Assembly: GCA_026214975.1 (NCBI GenBank)
Contig: CM047814.1
Coordinates: 16,515,541-16,579,540, forward strand
Reading direction: 5' to 3'
Origin: Gentiana macrophylla
Taxonomy: Eukaryota > Streptophyta > Magnoliopsida > Gentianales > Gentianaceae
DNA length: 64,000 bases
Numbering within the stretch: the first letter of the stretch is position 1; every line of letters starts with the position of its first letter. Below the pieces are notes generated by a model. That model searched no databases. It was not told the origin of the DNA and saw nothing but the letters and a program-made list of their open reading frames with translations. Below are positions 36,401 to 45,393 of the stretch, one piece after another. The position numbers and the translations under genes were made by a program.

Positions 36401-37907
36401 TAAGCTACAATAGAGATTCTTAATTCTATTACAGAGACTTCCAAATGGGTTGCAAATTATCAGAAGAGAGATACCTTATAGAGTGAAAAAAACATGAAGT
36501 TGGGAGCGATAATGATATGCTCAATAACAGGATGAGAGAAAGTGCAACAAAGCTAATCTTTTGCTTCTATTCTTCTCTTATTGACCACGTTATTCACGTC
36601 ACCGCTTTCAAGTTTTGTCATTTGTATTACTATGAAGTCCGATGGAGATGATTAATGGCCAAATCTAGCTGTGATCCAAATCCTACCTGGCCAAACCTGC
36701 TTAACTATCTTTGCGCACCCAACTCTCCCTTGGTCAAAGCCTAGTGTTGCGTAGCATCTGTCTCTCCCTCAAAGACTCATTTTTTAGTCGTACTATAATC
36801 CTATACAGTTTCAAGAAATTAAGGGGATAAAAACACTCCCTGGCTAGTCTAACAGTAACCAAGCATCCAGAGTATCTAAATTATTCTTCTGCTTAAACCA
36901 CAAGAAATTGTTTCCCATACTCTTATATGCAGATATAATGTCAAAAGAAAACTAATGGGGCGGGGAGGATGGGGACTAGGCATGGAGTAGTCCAACATAT
37001 TGTCCAACTATCCATGGACTCCAAGATACCGAAATTCCCATGTTGTAATCTGCAAAAGCATAGGTGAAGAGCAATCTACAGCAAAGGGGAGAGGAAGAGC
37101 ATATAAACCAAGACATCCAAGTTGACTGTAATCCCAACCACAATAAACAGACCACTGGCGCCCTTATGAACACTCATTACCTGAAAATTATATTTTAAGA
37201 GTCAAAACCTGGTCATTTTTTGTTTCTTGGCTTGACCATGGACATTAATTACAAAATAACATGAGCAATGTCTCCCTCTCAACAACATCATACCCACACC
37301 CACACCATCATAGTTCACTCCCTCAGGGAAACTCGTGCATCAATAAGTTGGCAGCTAGAATAGGCACTATAACATAACAATAAACTAGTTCAATGATCTC
37401 AAATGGCACATCAGCTCATTGCAATTGAAGTTTTGATAAGTGAAACTCAATGAGCCAAATCACAATTCCACTTTTGCAAACCAAAGTAATGCATTTAATG
37501 AACGGAACTACATTGAATAAGCAAACGACTATATAAACTAGTTTGGTCCGGAAAAAAAAAGGTATATACCAAGGAAATGAGCAAGGCCTTCGATGCCAGG
37601 GGGATCGCTGAAGTAACCAACTCCGACACTCATGCAGGCTGCACACTGAACTTCAACACAAAGAAATGTATAAGAAAAAAAAAACAAAACCAAAAAGACG
37701 GATAACTACCTCGAAAGACCAGTTGATTATTCCTAAACACAGAGTAAAGTAATGGGGTAAGCGACCGACCTTGTCGGTCTCGGGATCGCTGATGAGGAGT
37801 ACTTGGAGAGAGTTAGGAAGAACAAGTCTCCGGTAATCTCTCTTGTCGGAACGAGGCTTCACTACTTCCACCGGACAGCCGCCATCATTCATAGATTCCA
37901 CCGCCAT
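15649..37907 (-). CDS. IDE-like: Insulin-degrading enzyme-like metallopeptidase (M16A), 26 exons, one-base frameshift at exon 8
   Basis: A zinc metallopeptidase of the pitrilysin/IDE family that cleaves short peptides inside a closed chamber; plant orthologues are described as cytosolic or peroxisomal. Exons in transcript order: 37907-37770, 37645-37570, 36261-36194, 33807-33716, 33601-33528, 33422-33379, 30895-30844, 28928-28807, 28724-28612, 27634-27472, 24944-24852, 24018-23933, 22903-22817, 22274-22171, 20173-20071, 19976-19881, 19801-19612, 19407-19346, 18439-18335, 17675-17474, 17361-17153, 16957-16833, 16746-16695, 16605-16519, 16172-16050, 15891-15649. All introns are GT-AG. The product would be about 969 aa, matching the plant family length. 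The inverted zinc motif HFLEH (H69, E72, H73) spans exons 2-3. The third ligand E150 (VDSE) follows 77 residues later. The C-half Arg/Tyr pair is in QLRSVEQLGY (R788, Y795). Exon 8 is 122 nt where phase needs 123: as spliced the frame shifts and stops early in exon 10 at about 267 residues. The C-terminus VRL is not a clear PTS1. Confidence 0.93.
20860..21420 (-). pseudogene. LINE zf-RVT-region remnant in intron 14
   Basis: Broken minus-strand frames around 20950-21310 contain PFPCLPFRQEDLD followed by a run like RDGSTGRRLDV. This resembles the C-terminal zinc-binding part of plant LINE ORF2 (HLFLxCPFAxxIW...), with many stops. A decayed fragment in the same orientation as the host gene. Confidence 0.4.
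21600..22100 (+). mobile_element. LINE 3'-end remnant with A-rich tail in intron 14
   Basis: The plus-strand frame near 21790-21935 includes LLLEFSVVISVLWRERNWRVF, the W-R-E-R-N-x-R-x-F pattern found near the C-terminus of plant LINE ORF2. It is followed by about 150 nt of non-coding sequence and an A-rich run at 22091-22105. Opposite in orientation to the fragment just upstream, so intron 14 received two insertions or one rearranged one. Confidence 0.5.
24187..24420 (-). mobile_element. TRIM/Copia-like short LTR element remnant in intron 11
   Basis: The minus strand contains TGGTATCAGAGC (complement near 24390-24401), the initiator-tRNA-Met primer site used by Copia and TRIM elements. LTR-like starts 'tgaattaccatc' at 24188 and 'tgaatcagcatctc' at 24405 flank about 215 bp of non-coding DNA. 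The right LTR cannot be delimited. No coding sequence. Confidence 0.45.
25064..25110 (-). repeat. Fragment of the same TRIM-like LTR
   Basis: The sequence 'ttgaattaccatctctcccaa' followed by 'aagcttaatgcattgg' matches the LTR-like start at 24188 ('tgaattaccatccctccaaa', 'agcttaagccaatgg'). Only a scrap is present and no primer site lies beside it. Confidence 0.4.
25955..25974. repeat. (TA)n microsatellite
   Basis: A TA dinucleotide run next to the MITE at 25978, which targets TA. Confidence 0.85.
25978..26255. mobile_element. Stowaway-like MITE in intron 10
   Basis: Terminal inverted repeats TACTCCCTCCGTCCCAATTTG and, at the far end, the complement (caaattgggacggggagta) enclose about 278 bp of non-coding DNA. 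The TIR sequence CTCCCTCCGTCCC and a flanking TA at each end are the hallmarks of Stowaway (Tc1/mariner-derived) MITEs. The pairing continues inward (tttgtttgggac / gtcccaaacaaa). Confidence 0.88.
28016..28584. mobile_element. hAT-like MITE (553 bp) with 8-bp TSD in intron 9
   Basis: The element at 28024-28576 has ends CAGTGTTCTAAAA and TTTTAGAACATTG, complementary at 12 of 13 positions. It is flanked by GACCCTAG (28016-28023) and GACCCTAC (28577-28584), an 8-bp duplication with one mismatch. The 8-bp TSD and CA-ended TIRs fit the hAT superfamily. Inside are GC-rich 'taggcgg' and 'ggcgggtc' repeats near both ends and a C-tract at 28219-28231. There is no transposase. Confidence 0.85.
29610..30726 (+). 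pseudogene. LINE ORF1 (DUF4283/zinc-knuckle) remnant in intron 7
   Basis: Plus-strand fragments follow the order of plant LINE ORF1: YVLMKKFVENKWGS (about 29957-29998), LRAWELDKEDFSSVTVSVRF (about 30121-30180), DQRTIDQEIISYARVHEVKA (about 30261-30320) and VNYEVIPPQRCKVFG (about 30382-30426), where a CCHC knuckle would begin. A charged tail follows to 30726. Several stops and frameshifts are present and no endonuclease or RT follows. It lies opposite to the host gene within a 1.9-kb intron. Confidence 0.68.
32345..32491 (+). mobile_element. tRNA-derived SINE with poly(A) tail in intron 6
   Basis: It shows a pol III A-box-like stretch (tagcgattaagctgag) and a B-box-like stretch (ggtcatgggctaaagtccc), as in plant SINEs whose B region reads GGTTCAAGTCCC. 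A short tail region follows, then a run of about 27 A at 32465-32491. Candidate target repeats (catatact near 32327 and 32493) are short and ambiguous, so the 5' edge is approximate. Confidence 0.7.
33422..33453. repeat. (GA)n microsatellite at the 3' splice site of intron 5
   Basis: A GA run on the plus strand gives a (TC)n polypyrimidine tract on the transcribed strand, ending directly at the AG acceptor of exon 6 of the IDE-like gene. It probably serves as the polypyrimidine tract for that exon. Confidence 0.85.
33842..34135 (-). mobile_element. TRIM-like short LTR element remnant in intron 3
   Basis: The minus strand holds TGGTATCAGAGC (complement near 34085-34096), an initiator-tRNA-Met primer site. 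LTR-like starts 'tgaattaacatctc' (33842) and 'tgaattaccatctc' (34102) flank about 260 bp. The internal stretch carries 'cccccctcaagtgtgggcc', similar to 'ggccccctcacatgtggtc' in the intron 11 copy. No coding sequence. Confidence 0.5.
34884..35190. mobile_element. Stowaway-like MITE in intron 3
   Basis: About 307 bp with ACTCCCTCCGTCCC at the left end and its complement gggacggagggagt at the right. Inner pairing includes gggatcatt / aatgatacc. The right flank is TA; the left flank is CA, consistent with a mutated TA target. Confidence 0.85.
35750..35896 (+). mobile_element. tRNA-derived SINE with perfect 18-bp TSD in intron 3
   Basis: The body at 35768-35878 (111 bp) carries an A box (cggtccagcggtaatgctg) and a canonical B box (GGTTCGAGTCCC). 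It is bracketed by CAAATAAAGATAGATTTA at 35750-35767 and 35879-35896, an exact 18-bp duplication. There is no poly(A) tail; the 3' end is 'gtttctttcatatccgt'. The B-box region looks like a tRNA, but the length, flanks and lack of a cloverleaf acceptor partner exclude a functional tRNA gene. Confidence 0.88.
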
Positions 37908-38017
37908 TTTCCGTTACAGATTCCAAGAGAGAAAATGAATTTCAGAGAATATCCTATCTTGTAAAGGTTAAATATGCAGAAGCGTGACTTCAGAGATAAA
38001 ATAGATTTTCTCCTCCT

Positions 38018-38055
<38 letters not shown>

Positions 38056-38429
38056 GATTTTCTTTGAAGACACATTTTTTTTCCAAATAGACTCCTCACA
38101 AATCTTTAAAAAAATATGATTTGAAATACCCAAAATATCTCCAAACTGGGTTCGGATCAGATACAATTTTACTTACAGACAAGCACCAAATCCTACTTGG
38201 TGTCTTCCAATCAATGTGAATTCAACTTCCACCAAATGGAATCCTACGTAGAAACTTTCCACCAACGTATCCCTATCAACGTATCCTTTCAAAGTCTTGA
38301 CTGATGGTCAAAAACTGCGCACCCTGGACCATCATAAAATTATGCGGATCACATGTCCAAACATACCAACGTGTTTGAGTTTAAGATGGTATACTAATTA
38401 ACACAGCCTCAAGTTCTTTGAATACAAAC
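37908..38429 (-). promoter_or_regulatory. 5' flank / promoter region of the IDE-like gene
   Basis: This is the 522 bp between the start codon and the Tat retrotransposon. It holds a run of about 33 A (38021-38053; T on the gene's strand) interrupting an 'atagattttctcc' / 'atagattttcttt' repeat. I could not identify a convincing TATA box or a transcription start. Confidence 0.4.
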
Positions 38430-38957
38430 CGACGATACGGGATTCCACCCTCCACGTGGAATAATCGATTGATCCAAACCAAGATATGGAAAAGTCTACA
38501 CCGATGTCCCACATCGGGTCGAATGCTATGCATACCAATGAAGGCCGCAGATGAGGCAGATTGTGCAAGTGTACCACCTCGATCACCCAACTCGGTATCA
38601 CTCGAGTCGAGACCAAGACCTCGGGTTCAGATACTCGGGCCCGCCGCCCAAAGAGTTATTCTTAGGCGGGAGAGGCAAGGCCCATTTAAGGGTAATTATG
38701 TCAATAGACCAAACCGCCTAAGTTTAAGGAGGAAGGACATGTGCCTATAAATACATCATTCCAGGAACTACGTAAGGCTTGATTCCTGGACTTTCACACA
38801 GGATACGTAGGCAATCCAAGATCATTCTTGGACTCAGCCCTGAAACACCCAAAAACACTATCTTTCCAACAAGTTATAGCTATTCGATCCCTTTACAGCT
38901 CACCCTTAGATTACACGTGACCCTGTTATTCCGGTGGTGCATTATTTAGCATCGTCA
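38430..38957 (+). repeat. Tat element 5' LTR
   Basis: It aligns along its length with 49411-49938. The start reads CGACGATACGG where the 3' LTR has TGACGATACGG, so the canonical TG has mutated. It ends AGCATCGTCA. The TATA box is TATAAATA (38746-38753), and the block tcccacatcgggtcgaatgc lies upstream. Scattered small indels against the 3' LTR indicate an insertion that is not recent. Confidence 0.9.
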
Positions 38958-38959
38958 TT

Positions 38960-38976
38960 TGGCGCTAGAAGGAGGG
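38960..38976 (+). promoter_or_regulatory. Primer binding site, tRNA-Asn type
   Basis: TGGCGCTAGAAGGAGGG begins two bases after the 5' LTR. It equals the complement of the 3' end of plant tRNA-Asn(GTT) including CCA, as I recall that tRNA (…CCCTCCTTCTAGCG + CCA). Confidence 0.75.
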
Positions 38977-39008
38977 CCTTTCTACCGGTGAGTTGGTAAA
39001 GAAATCGC

Positions 39009-40556
39009 ATGGCACCACAAGTAAGAAAGAAACCGGCGAACAGCAAGAACCCGCAGGTCGAAGAACAGACAGACATGGATCCAGCAGGGGTTCTGTCTCA
39101 GATTCAAGAAGTCCCCACTGGATCCAGACCTGCAGTGGCCGATCCACCTAGGCCTCAACTTCCCCCGCAGCTGCAAGACATGGCCGATCACTTGGCGTCT
39201 TTAGATGAAGAGGCCCTGAAAAGGGTGGTGGCATCGGCCTTCATAGGTAAAGGAATCTGTAATCCACCGGAGGAACACCTGTTGGATCCTCTGGGTCGTA
39301 AGGAGGCTGACAATGCCAGGGGAAGAGGCATGTCGATCCTCAAGAAGAGTGTGAGGAAGGCGCAATTGAAATCAGCGCGACTAACGCCCGTAGACGTCCT
39401 GAACAAGAAAAGATCATCGACAGTCGATGTGAAGATTGAAATGAGTTCAATCGCATCGTTGGAAAGGAGCAGGTCACAGAATGGCTCGAATCGCCATTTA
39501 GTCCCGAGAAAGAGATATACACAATGCCTGAATCATTCAAACCACCTAAGATGGAACCTTATAACGGTACCACAGACCCAGAGGACCATCTGTATCGATA
39601 TATATCGTTGATGAGGTTGAGGAACGCAAATGATGCCATGAAGTGCCGTGCTTTCAACACGCTGCTCACAGGTCGAGCTCGAGAGTGGTTTCACAAGCTA
39701 CGTCCCGGGTCGATCTCGAGTTTTTTACAGCTGGGACAAAAATTCCAAGATGCCTTTATTGGGAATAAGAAGTTCCACCTTAGTGCTACACACCTTATGA
39801 ACATCAAACAGGAGAAAGGAGAATCCACTATTGATTTTATGAGGCGCTTCAATCTCGAGGCCATGAAAGTGCATAATGCCAGTGATGCATTGCAAGTTAA
39901 TGCTTTCGTTGGAGGTCTGCGAAATATGAAGTTGTATGACAAATTGTCTAAGAAGATGCCGAATGATATGGACGAATGTGTGAACATAGTCCATAAGTTT
40001 TGCCAAGGTGAAGAGGCAGTGCGTTTGCACACCATTTCACTTGGCCTCAATTCGAGGAACGACTCCCGAAGCCAGACCAAAGGTCAGCCTAGGGGTCGGA
40101 ACGAAGAAATCAAGTCCAACGTGTTTGATCGACTGACAGCTCCGATATCGGATCGGCTTGGAAAGAAAAGGAAATTTGAAAGATCGAGATTTTATACCCC
40201 TCAACCGGTCTCGGGGGGAGGTGTTGGCGATTATGATCAACAAGAACATTGCTCAGACACCTAAGCCGATGTCCAAGGACCCAGAGAAAAGAAAAAATAC
40301 CCATAAGTATTGCGACTATCACAGAGATGTGGGGCACGACACGGAAGAATGTTTCGACTTGAAGAGAGATATCGACGCCTTTATTCAAGAGGGTCGATTG
40401 GATGAAGTGATAGCTAGGTCAGAAAAGGACGAGCCAAAGGGCCGTCGGGAGTATAAGAGAAAAAGCTATAATGGAAAGAAGGACCGATCACCGCGACGGG
40501 ACAACCGGAATCGTCGAGAAAAGTCATCCGACCCGACATACAGGGACAACCGATGA
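39009..40556 (+). pseudogene. Tat gag (capsid/nucleocapsid), two frameshifts
   Basis: The start ATG is at 39009. The frame changes near 39520 and again near 40160. The N-terminal part is Pro-rich. The central retrotransposon gag domain (about 39524-40080) has PPKMEPYNGTTDPEDHLYRY, TGRAREWFHKL and FVGGLRN. The C-terminal part has a CDYH-x4-GH-x4-C zinc-knuckle-like motif (about 40308-40355), then a basic Arg/Asp-rich tail to the stop at 40556. It would form the particle that packages element RNA. Confidence 0.85.
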
Positions 40557-40772
40557 GATGACCGTCGGGAAGATCAGAACCGAGATCCGCACCGAGATAA
40601 CCGCGCCGAGTACGACGTTAACACAATTGTTGCAGAGCATGAGTCGGATCGACCTCGATCCAGTCGACACTCATCGGACAGATCGAGGGAAGCAAAGAAG
40701 ATCAGGTTTACGACGGAAGTAGGTTACGGACCCAAGGATGACGTTCCGAGTTCCCACAGTCATAGCGAGGGA

Positions 40773-41609
40773 TTGGTGATCGAGGCGGTAATAAGCCGAG
40801 ATCGAATAAAAAGAGTTTGTGTCGACAGTGGGAGCGCCGTTAATATCCTCTACTATTCCGCCTTCAAAGCCATGAGGTTGAAAGATGAAGACATCATTCT
40901 GTTATCTACCCCTTTGTTTGGGTTTACAGGGCAGGCCATCCACCCTGTCGGGTCGATCAGTTTGTTGACTACAGTTGGAGACGGAGAAAAAGGGCGGACA
41001 ATGGAAATGACCTATGTCGTATTTAAGGCCCCTTCAGGGTACAACGCGATATTAGGTCGACCAGCTTTATATGATCTCAGAGCCATCATCTCGACATTCC
41101 ACAACAGCATGAAGTTCCCCACCTGGTACAGTACCCATGAAGTCAAAGGGGACGTCGAGGTAGCCAGGAACTATAGTCTGGTTACGATTAAGGGAAAAGG
41201 AGTTGGGCAAGTGCTAGTTGAGGAATTGATACCTGAGGAAGAGGAAGATCGGAGCTGGGTCTCCGCCGACCCGACAGAGGAAGTTCGAGTATGGAAAGAG
41301 GAAGAAGGTCAAGGGGTCCAGATCGGGAAGTGGATGCCACACCCCGATATGAGAGCCTTGATCGATCTCCTTGTTGAGTTTCGAGACGTTTTTGCGTGGA
41401 AGACAGATGACATGCCTGGTCTATCGGTGGACATAGCAGTACATCGACTCAATGTCGATCCCAAAAAGAGGCCGATACGGCAAAAGAAGAGAAACCTCGC
41501 TCCTGAGAGGAAGGATGCCGTAAAGAAAGAAGTTGACAAATTGTTAATGGCTGGGATCGTGAAAGAAGTATTTTATCCGGATTGGTTAGCCAATCCGGTG
41601 TTGAATTAA
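40773..41609 (+). pseudogene. Tat aspartic protease and start of reverse transcriptase
   Basis: One open frame carries the retropepsin active-site motif CVDSGSAVNILY, then GYNAILGRPALYDLRAI, which closes the protease. A linker and the N-terminal RT fingers follow (HRLNVDPKKRPIRQKKRNLA, LLMAGIVKEV). It ends at a premature TAA at 41607-41609 inside 'NPVL'. The RT continues downstream in another frame. Confidence 0.85.
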
Positions 41610-42305
41610 AGCCGGATCGGACCTGGCGAATGTGCGTCGACTTTACTGATCTTAACAAAGCATGCCCCAAGGATTCTTACCCGCTACCTAAGATCGACGG
41701 TTAGTTGACTCTCGACGCTAGGCCGAGGTTTTCGGGTTTCTCGACGCGCATGCGGGTATTATCAGATCTTTATGGACCCCCAGGACGCAGAAAAAACCGC
41801 TTTTATCACAGAGTTTGGCACGTTTTGCTTCGTGACGATGCCGTTTGGGCTTAAGAATGCAGGGGCTACCTATCAGCGGGCGGTCAACAAAATTTTCAAG
41901 GGGCAAATAGGTCGAAACATGGAGGTTTATGTGGATGATTTATTAATCAAGAGCAAGTCCATGGGACAGTTTCTTGTCGATGTCAGAGAGGTCTTCGAGG
42001 TGCTGCGGGCCGCAAACATGAAGCTCAATCCGAAGAAATGCACATTTGGAGTCCGATCGGGAAAGTTTCTAGGGTATATGATATCGAGAGATGGAATTAG
42101 AGCTAATTCGGATAAGATCGAGGCCCTGAAGAGCATGCCTACGCCTCGTAACGTAAAGGAAGTGCAACGTTTGACAGGTCGGATGGCAGCCCTCAATCGT
42201 TTCTTGTCGATATCAGCACAAAGAGCCCTACCATTCTTCAAGATATTAAAGAAAGCGAGTCCATTCCAGTGGGACGAGAAGTGCCAAAAGCATTCGATGA
42301 TTTGA
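41610..42305 (+). pseudogene. Tat reverse transcriptase palm and thumb
   Basis: The 41610-41700 stretch shows TWRMCVDFTDLNKACPKDSY followed by a stop. From 41772 the frame is open with FGLKNAGATYQRAVN and the catalytic YVDDLLIKS (about 41922-41948), then GKFLGYMISRDGI and the connection RLTGRMAALNRFLS. It ends at 42305 by frameshift. Confidence 0.88.
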
Positions 42306-42748
42306 AGGAATATCTGTCTGACTTACCAACGATGTCTTCACCTCGAGAAGGAGAGAAACTCCTGGTCTATCTAGCAATCTGTGAAGAGGCAGTGAGTGCA
42401 GTGTTGGTTCGAGAAGGAGATCAGGGACAGATCCCAGTGTATTTTGTGAGCAAGGCATTGCATGGACCAGAAATCAGATACACACCGGCTGAAAAATTGG
42501 CATTTGGTTTGGTTCATGCATCGAGGAAATTGAAACCCTATTTTCAAGCACACCCCATCGCTGTGGTCACCGACCAACCCCTGAAACAGGTCTTGGCAAA
42601 GCCCGAGACATTGGGTCGATTGGCCAAGTGGGTTATCGAGCTAGCCGAGTATGATATCGAGTTTCTACCTCGCACAGCCATTAAGGGTCAAGCTCTGGCA
42701 GACTTCATAGCAGAAGGATTGTCAATTCAGTTGGAACAGGATAAGTAG
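42269..42748 (+). pseudogene. Tat RNase H (first, Ty3-type)
   Basis: Follows the RT directly. Motifs are FDDLKEYLS, a degraded LVYLAICEEAVSAVLV (the usual catalytic Asp of 'YLAVSD' is not obvious), VYFVSKALHGPE, YTPAEKLAFGLVHASRKLKP and FIAEGL. It ends in TAG at 42746-42748, then continues in the same frame 27 nt later as the second RNase H, so only this stop separates them. Confidence 0.82.
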
Positions 42749-44464
42749 TCATCAGGTGAGCAATGGACTATCCATGTGGATGGTGCCTCGAGCAGAGAAG
42801 GAGCTGGGGCTGGTTTGTTATTGGTTAGTCCTAAGGGAGAAGAGTTCCCTTATGCGTTACGATTCGAGTTCAAGGCTACAAATAACGAAGCCGAGTATGA
42901 GGCAATGATCACTGGTTTAAAGCTGGCATTGAAGTTGGGGGTCGAGAACCTCCTAGTATACAGTGACTCTCAGCTCGTAGTGAATCACATACGAGGCGAT
43001 TATGAGTCCAAGGAAGAATCTATGAAAAATTATCTGAGAGTGGTTCAGGGATTGATGTCGAAGTTCAAGACGGTTCGTGTCGATCAGGTCCCCCGAAGTG
43101 AGAATAAACGGGCCGATGCGTTGTCTAAACCCGCATCGAATTTCAGGTCGAAAAGGAAAGTTCTGGTAGAAATGTTAGCCGAGCGAAGCTATAATGAAGT
43201 CGATGTGCAACCAGTGGTTCAAGGGTCGACATGGATGGATCCGATAGCGTTATTCTTGAAAGACGGAATTCTCCCATCCGATAAATCCCAGGCCAGGAAG
43301 ATCCGGCTTCAAGCCTCCAGGTACGCTCTGTTCGACTATGTACTTTATCGAAAATCGTTTGTAACACCTTGGATGCGATGCGCATCGGAAGACGAGGGGG
43401 CTTATCTTCTCGAAGAAATACACCGAGGAGTTTGTGGTAACCATTGCGGAGCTCGGATGTTGGCAAGAAAATGCAAGCTAGCAGGCTATTTCTGGCAATC
43501 CATGCAAAAAGATGCAAATCGATTAGTTATGAGTTGCAGGGCTTGCCAGGTACATGATGTGGTGACTCACCAGCAAGCACGAGAAATGAGTGCCATCGAG
43601 TCGGTATGGCCGTTCGATGAATGGGGGGTCGATATAGTTGGGCCTCTGCCTCGGGCTCCGGGAAATTTCAAATATGTAGTCGTTGCGGTCGATTATTTTA
43701 CTAAATGGGTCGAGGCCAAAGCCCTCACTGACATCAGGGCTCAGACCATTAAAAAATTCCTATGGGAGAATATTTTGTGCAGGTTTGGGATTCCAAAGTA
43801 TCTGATCTCGGACAACGGGACTCAGTTTCTTGATGATAGAGTGCAGAGTTGGTTGAAAGAATTCAAGATCGAACACAGAACGACCTCGGTGGCCCGACCT
43901 CAGTCCAATGGACAGGTCGAGCAGACAAACAGGCAACTCAAGTTTGGGTTAAAAAAGCGGTTGGAAGACGAAGGTCGAGATTGGGCAGCTCAGTTACCCA
44001 GCATACTGTGGTCGTATCGGACAACACCCAATTCAGCTACTCAGGAAACTCCTTTCGCTATGGCTTATGGATGCGAAGCAGTGATACCGGCGGAGATCGG
44101 ACTGGCCTCACCTCGAGTTCTGGCATATAACGTCGAAACAAATGCCACCGATCTGCTTCAAGAGAAGGATAACGTCGAAGAGAAGAGAGAGGTTGCAGCT
44201 TATCGAATGGCCAATTATAAAAGAAAGATATCACAGTATTATAACACAAGAGTAAAGTACAAATATTTCCAGGTGGGGGACCTCGTGTTGAGGAAGAACG
44301 AAGCCAGCAAGCAGGACCCAATAGGCAAGCTCGAGCCGAATTGGGAAGGACAATACAAAATTCTGAAGGTGCACCTAAACGGGTCGTATCAGTTAGGGAG
44401 ATCGGACGGCAGCACAGTGCCTTGGACCTGGCACGCCACCAATCTCCGAAAATACTACGTTTAA
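42749..44464 (+). CDS. Tat second RNase H plus integrase (single open frame)
   Basis: The frame is open from the TAG at 42746 to a TAA at 44462. The second RNase H has VDGASSREGAGAGLLLVSP, FKATNNEAEYEAMITGLKLA, VYSDSQLVVNHI and NKRADALSK: D-E-D-D residues of a complete catalytic set. Integrase follows with an HHCC finger (IHRGVCGNHCGARML ... SCRACQVH), the core D in WGVDIVGP, D in LISDNGTQF and E in NGQVEQTNR, then a C-terminal chromatin-binding-type tail ending RKYYV. This is the best preserved coding block of the element. The dual RNase H is diagnostic of Tat. Confidence 0.88.
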   Translation, partial: SSGEQWTIHVDGASSREGAGAGLLLVSPKGEEFPYALRFEFKATNNEAEYEAMITGLKLALKLGVENLLVYSDSQLVVNHIRGDYESKEESMKNYLRVVQGLMSKFKTVRVDQVPRSENKRADALSKPASNFRSKRKVLVEMLAERSYNEVDVQPVVQGSTWMDPIALFLKDGILPSDKSQARKIRLQASRYALFDYVLYRKSFVTPWMRCASEDEGAYLLEEIHRGVCGNHCGARMLARKCKLAGYFWQSMQKDANRLVMSCRACQVHDVVTHQQAREMSAIESVWPFDEWGVDIVGPLPRAPGNFKYVVVAVDYFTKWVEAKALTDIRAQTIKKFLWENILCRFGIPKYLISDNGTQFLDDRVQSWLKEFKIEHRTTSVARPQSNGQVEQTNRQLKFGLKKRLEDEGRDWAAQLPSILWSYRTTPNSATQETPFAMAYGCEAVIPAEIGLASPRVLAYNVETNATDLLQEKDNVEEKREVAAYRMANYKRKISQYYNTRVKYKYFQVGDLVLRKNEASKQDPIGKLEPNWEGQYKILKVHLNGSYQLGRSDGSTVPWTWHATNLRKYYV

Positions 44465-45393
44465 GCTGATTATTCAATTTACGACATTCGCAACTTCAAT
44501 TTTTAGTTACTTGTAATATGTCGATGTGACAATTGCTTTTAATGCCTTTTATTCAAGTAATTTTCTTTTCTAAATTATGCTTAACATACACGCTCATGTA
44601 AAAAAGAAAAGGAGGCCTGGAAGAAAAAAGACCAAAAATCGACTCCAACAAGATACCTCGACACGAGGGAGTTAAATCGGAAAAGTGAATAAAGCCAAGT
44701 CACTGACAATGCTTAAATCACTTCCGATCTGAGCACCATCGACTCGATGGAGTTATAGCAGAATGGTAAAATAAAAAAAAATTAAAAAAAAAAGTCACTG
44801 ACAGTGCTTATATCACTCCCAACCCGCCAAGAAGCCACGATGCAAGGCAGGCGGAAAATCCCACGATGGATACCCAACTCGGCCAGATCACAAGCACCAC
44901 GATGTGCGACAGTCGAGTATGGACTTCTTAATTCGATGTCCATATAAGCCTGATAAGGCAGGATAATCGAATCGAGCTCCGACCAGATAGCCAAGTCAAG
45001 CCAGTAAGGCAGTACAATGCTAGGTTGACTCATATTCAAGTGTACCACGAGTCATGAACTCATACCACACTTCGAGGGGCCACAGGGGAATTAAGTCCAA
45101 AGGACTACACCCCACAAGGCAATATTTGAAAGGGAATTAAGTCCAAAGACTACATCCTAGACGAATGATCGACAAAAGACAAGATATTCAGGTAAAAAGA
45201 AAAGAGTTAATCAAAATGCAAGCTTGATTTAATCAAAATGCAAATTGAAACGTCAAAGTTAACAGGGTCGAATCAATAAAGGACAAGTTCAAACAAATAA
45301 AAGCATAACAGTTATTACAACCACATCGAATTAAAAAAGTTTAACAAACAGAGCAGTAAAAAATATGGCGTCAAAGAGTCATCAAGCAGCTGG
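44465..45393 (+). other. Tat post-pol non-coding region with short direct repeats
   Basis: No sense gene. Two short repeat pairs are visible: aagtcactgaca(a/g)tgctta at 44697 and 44792, and gggaattaagtccaaag at 45086-45102 and 45132-45148. An A-rich spacer occupies 44769-44792. Tandem repeats after pol are usual in Tat elements. Confidence 0.6.
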
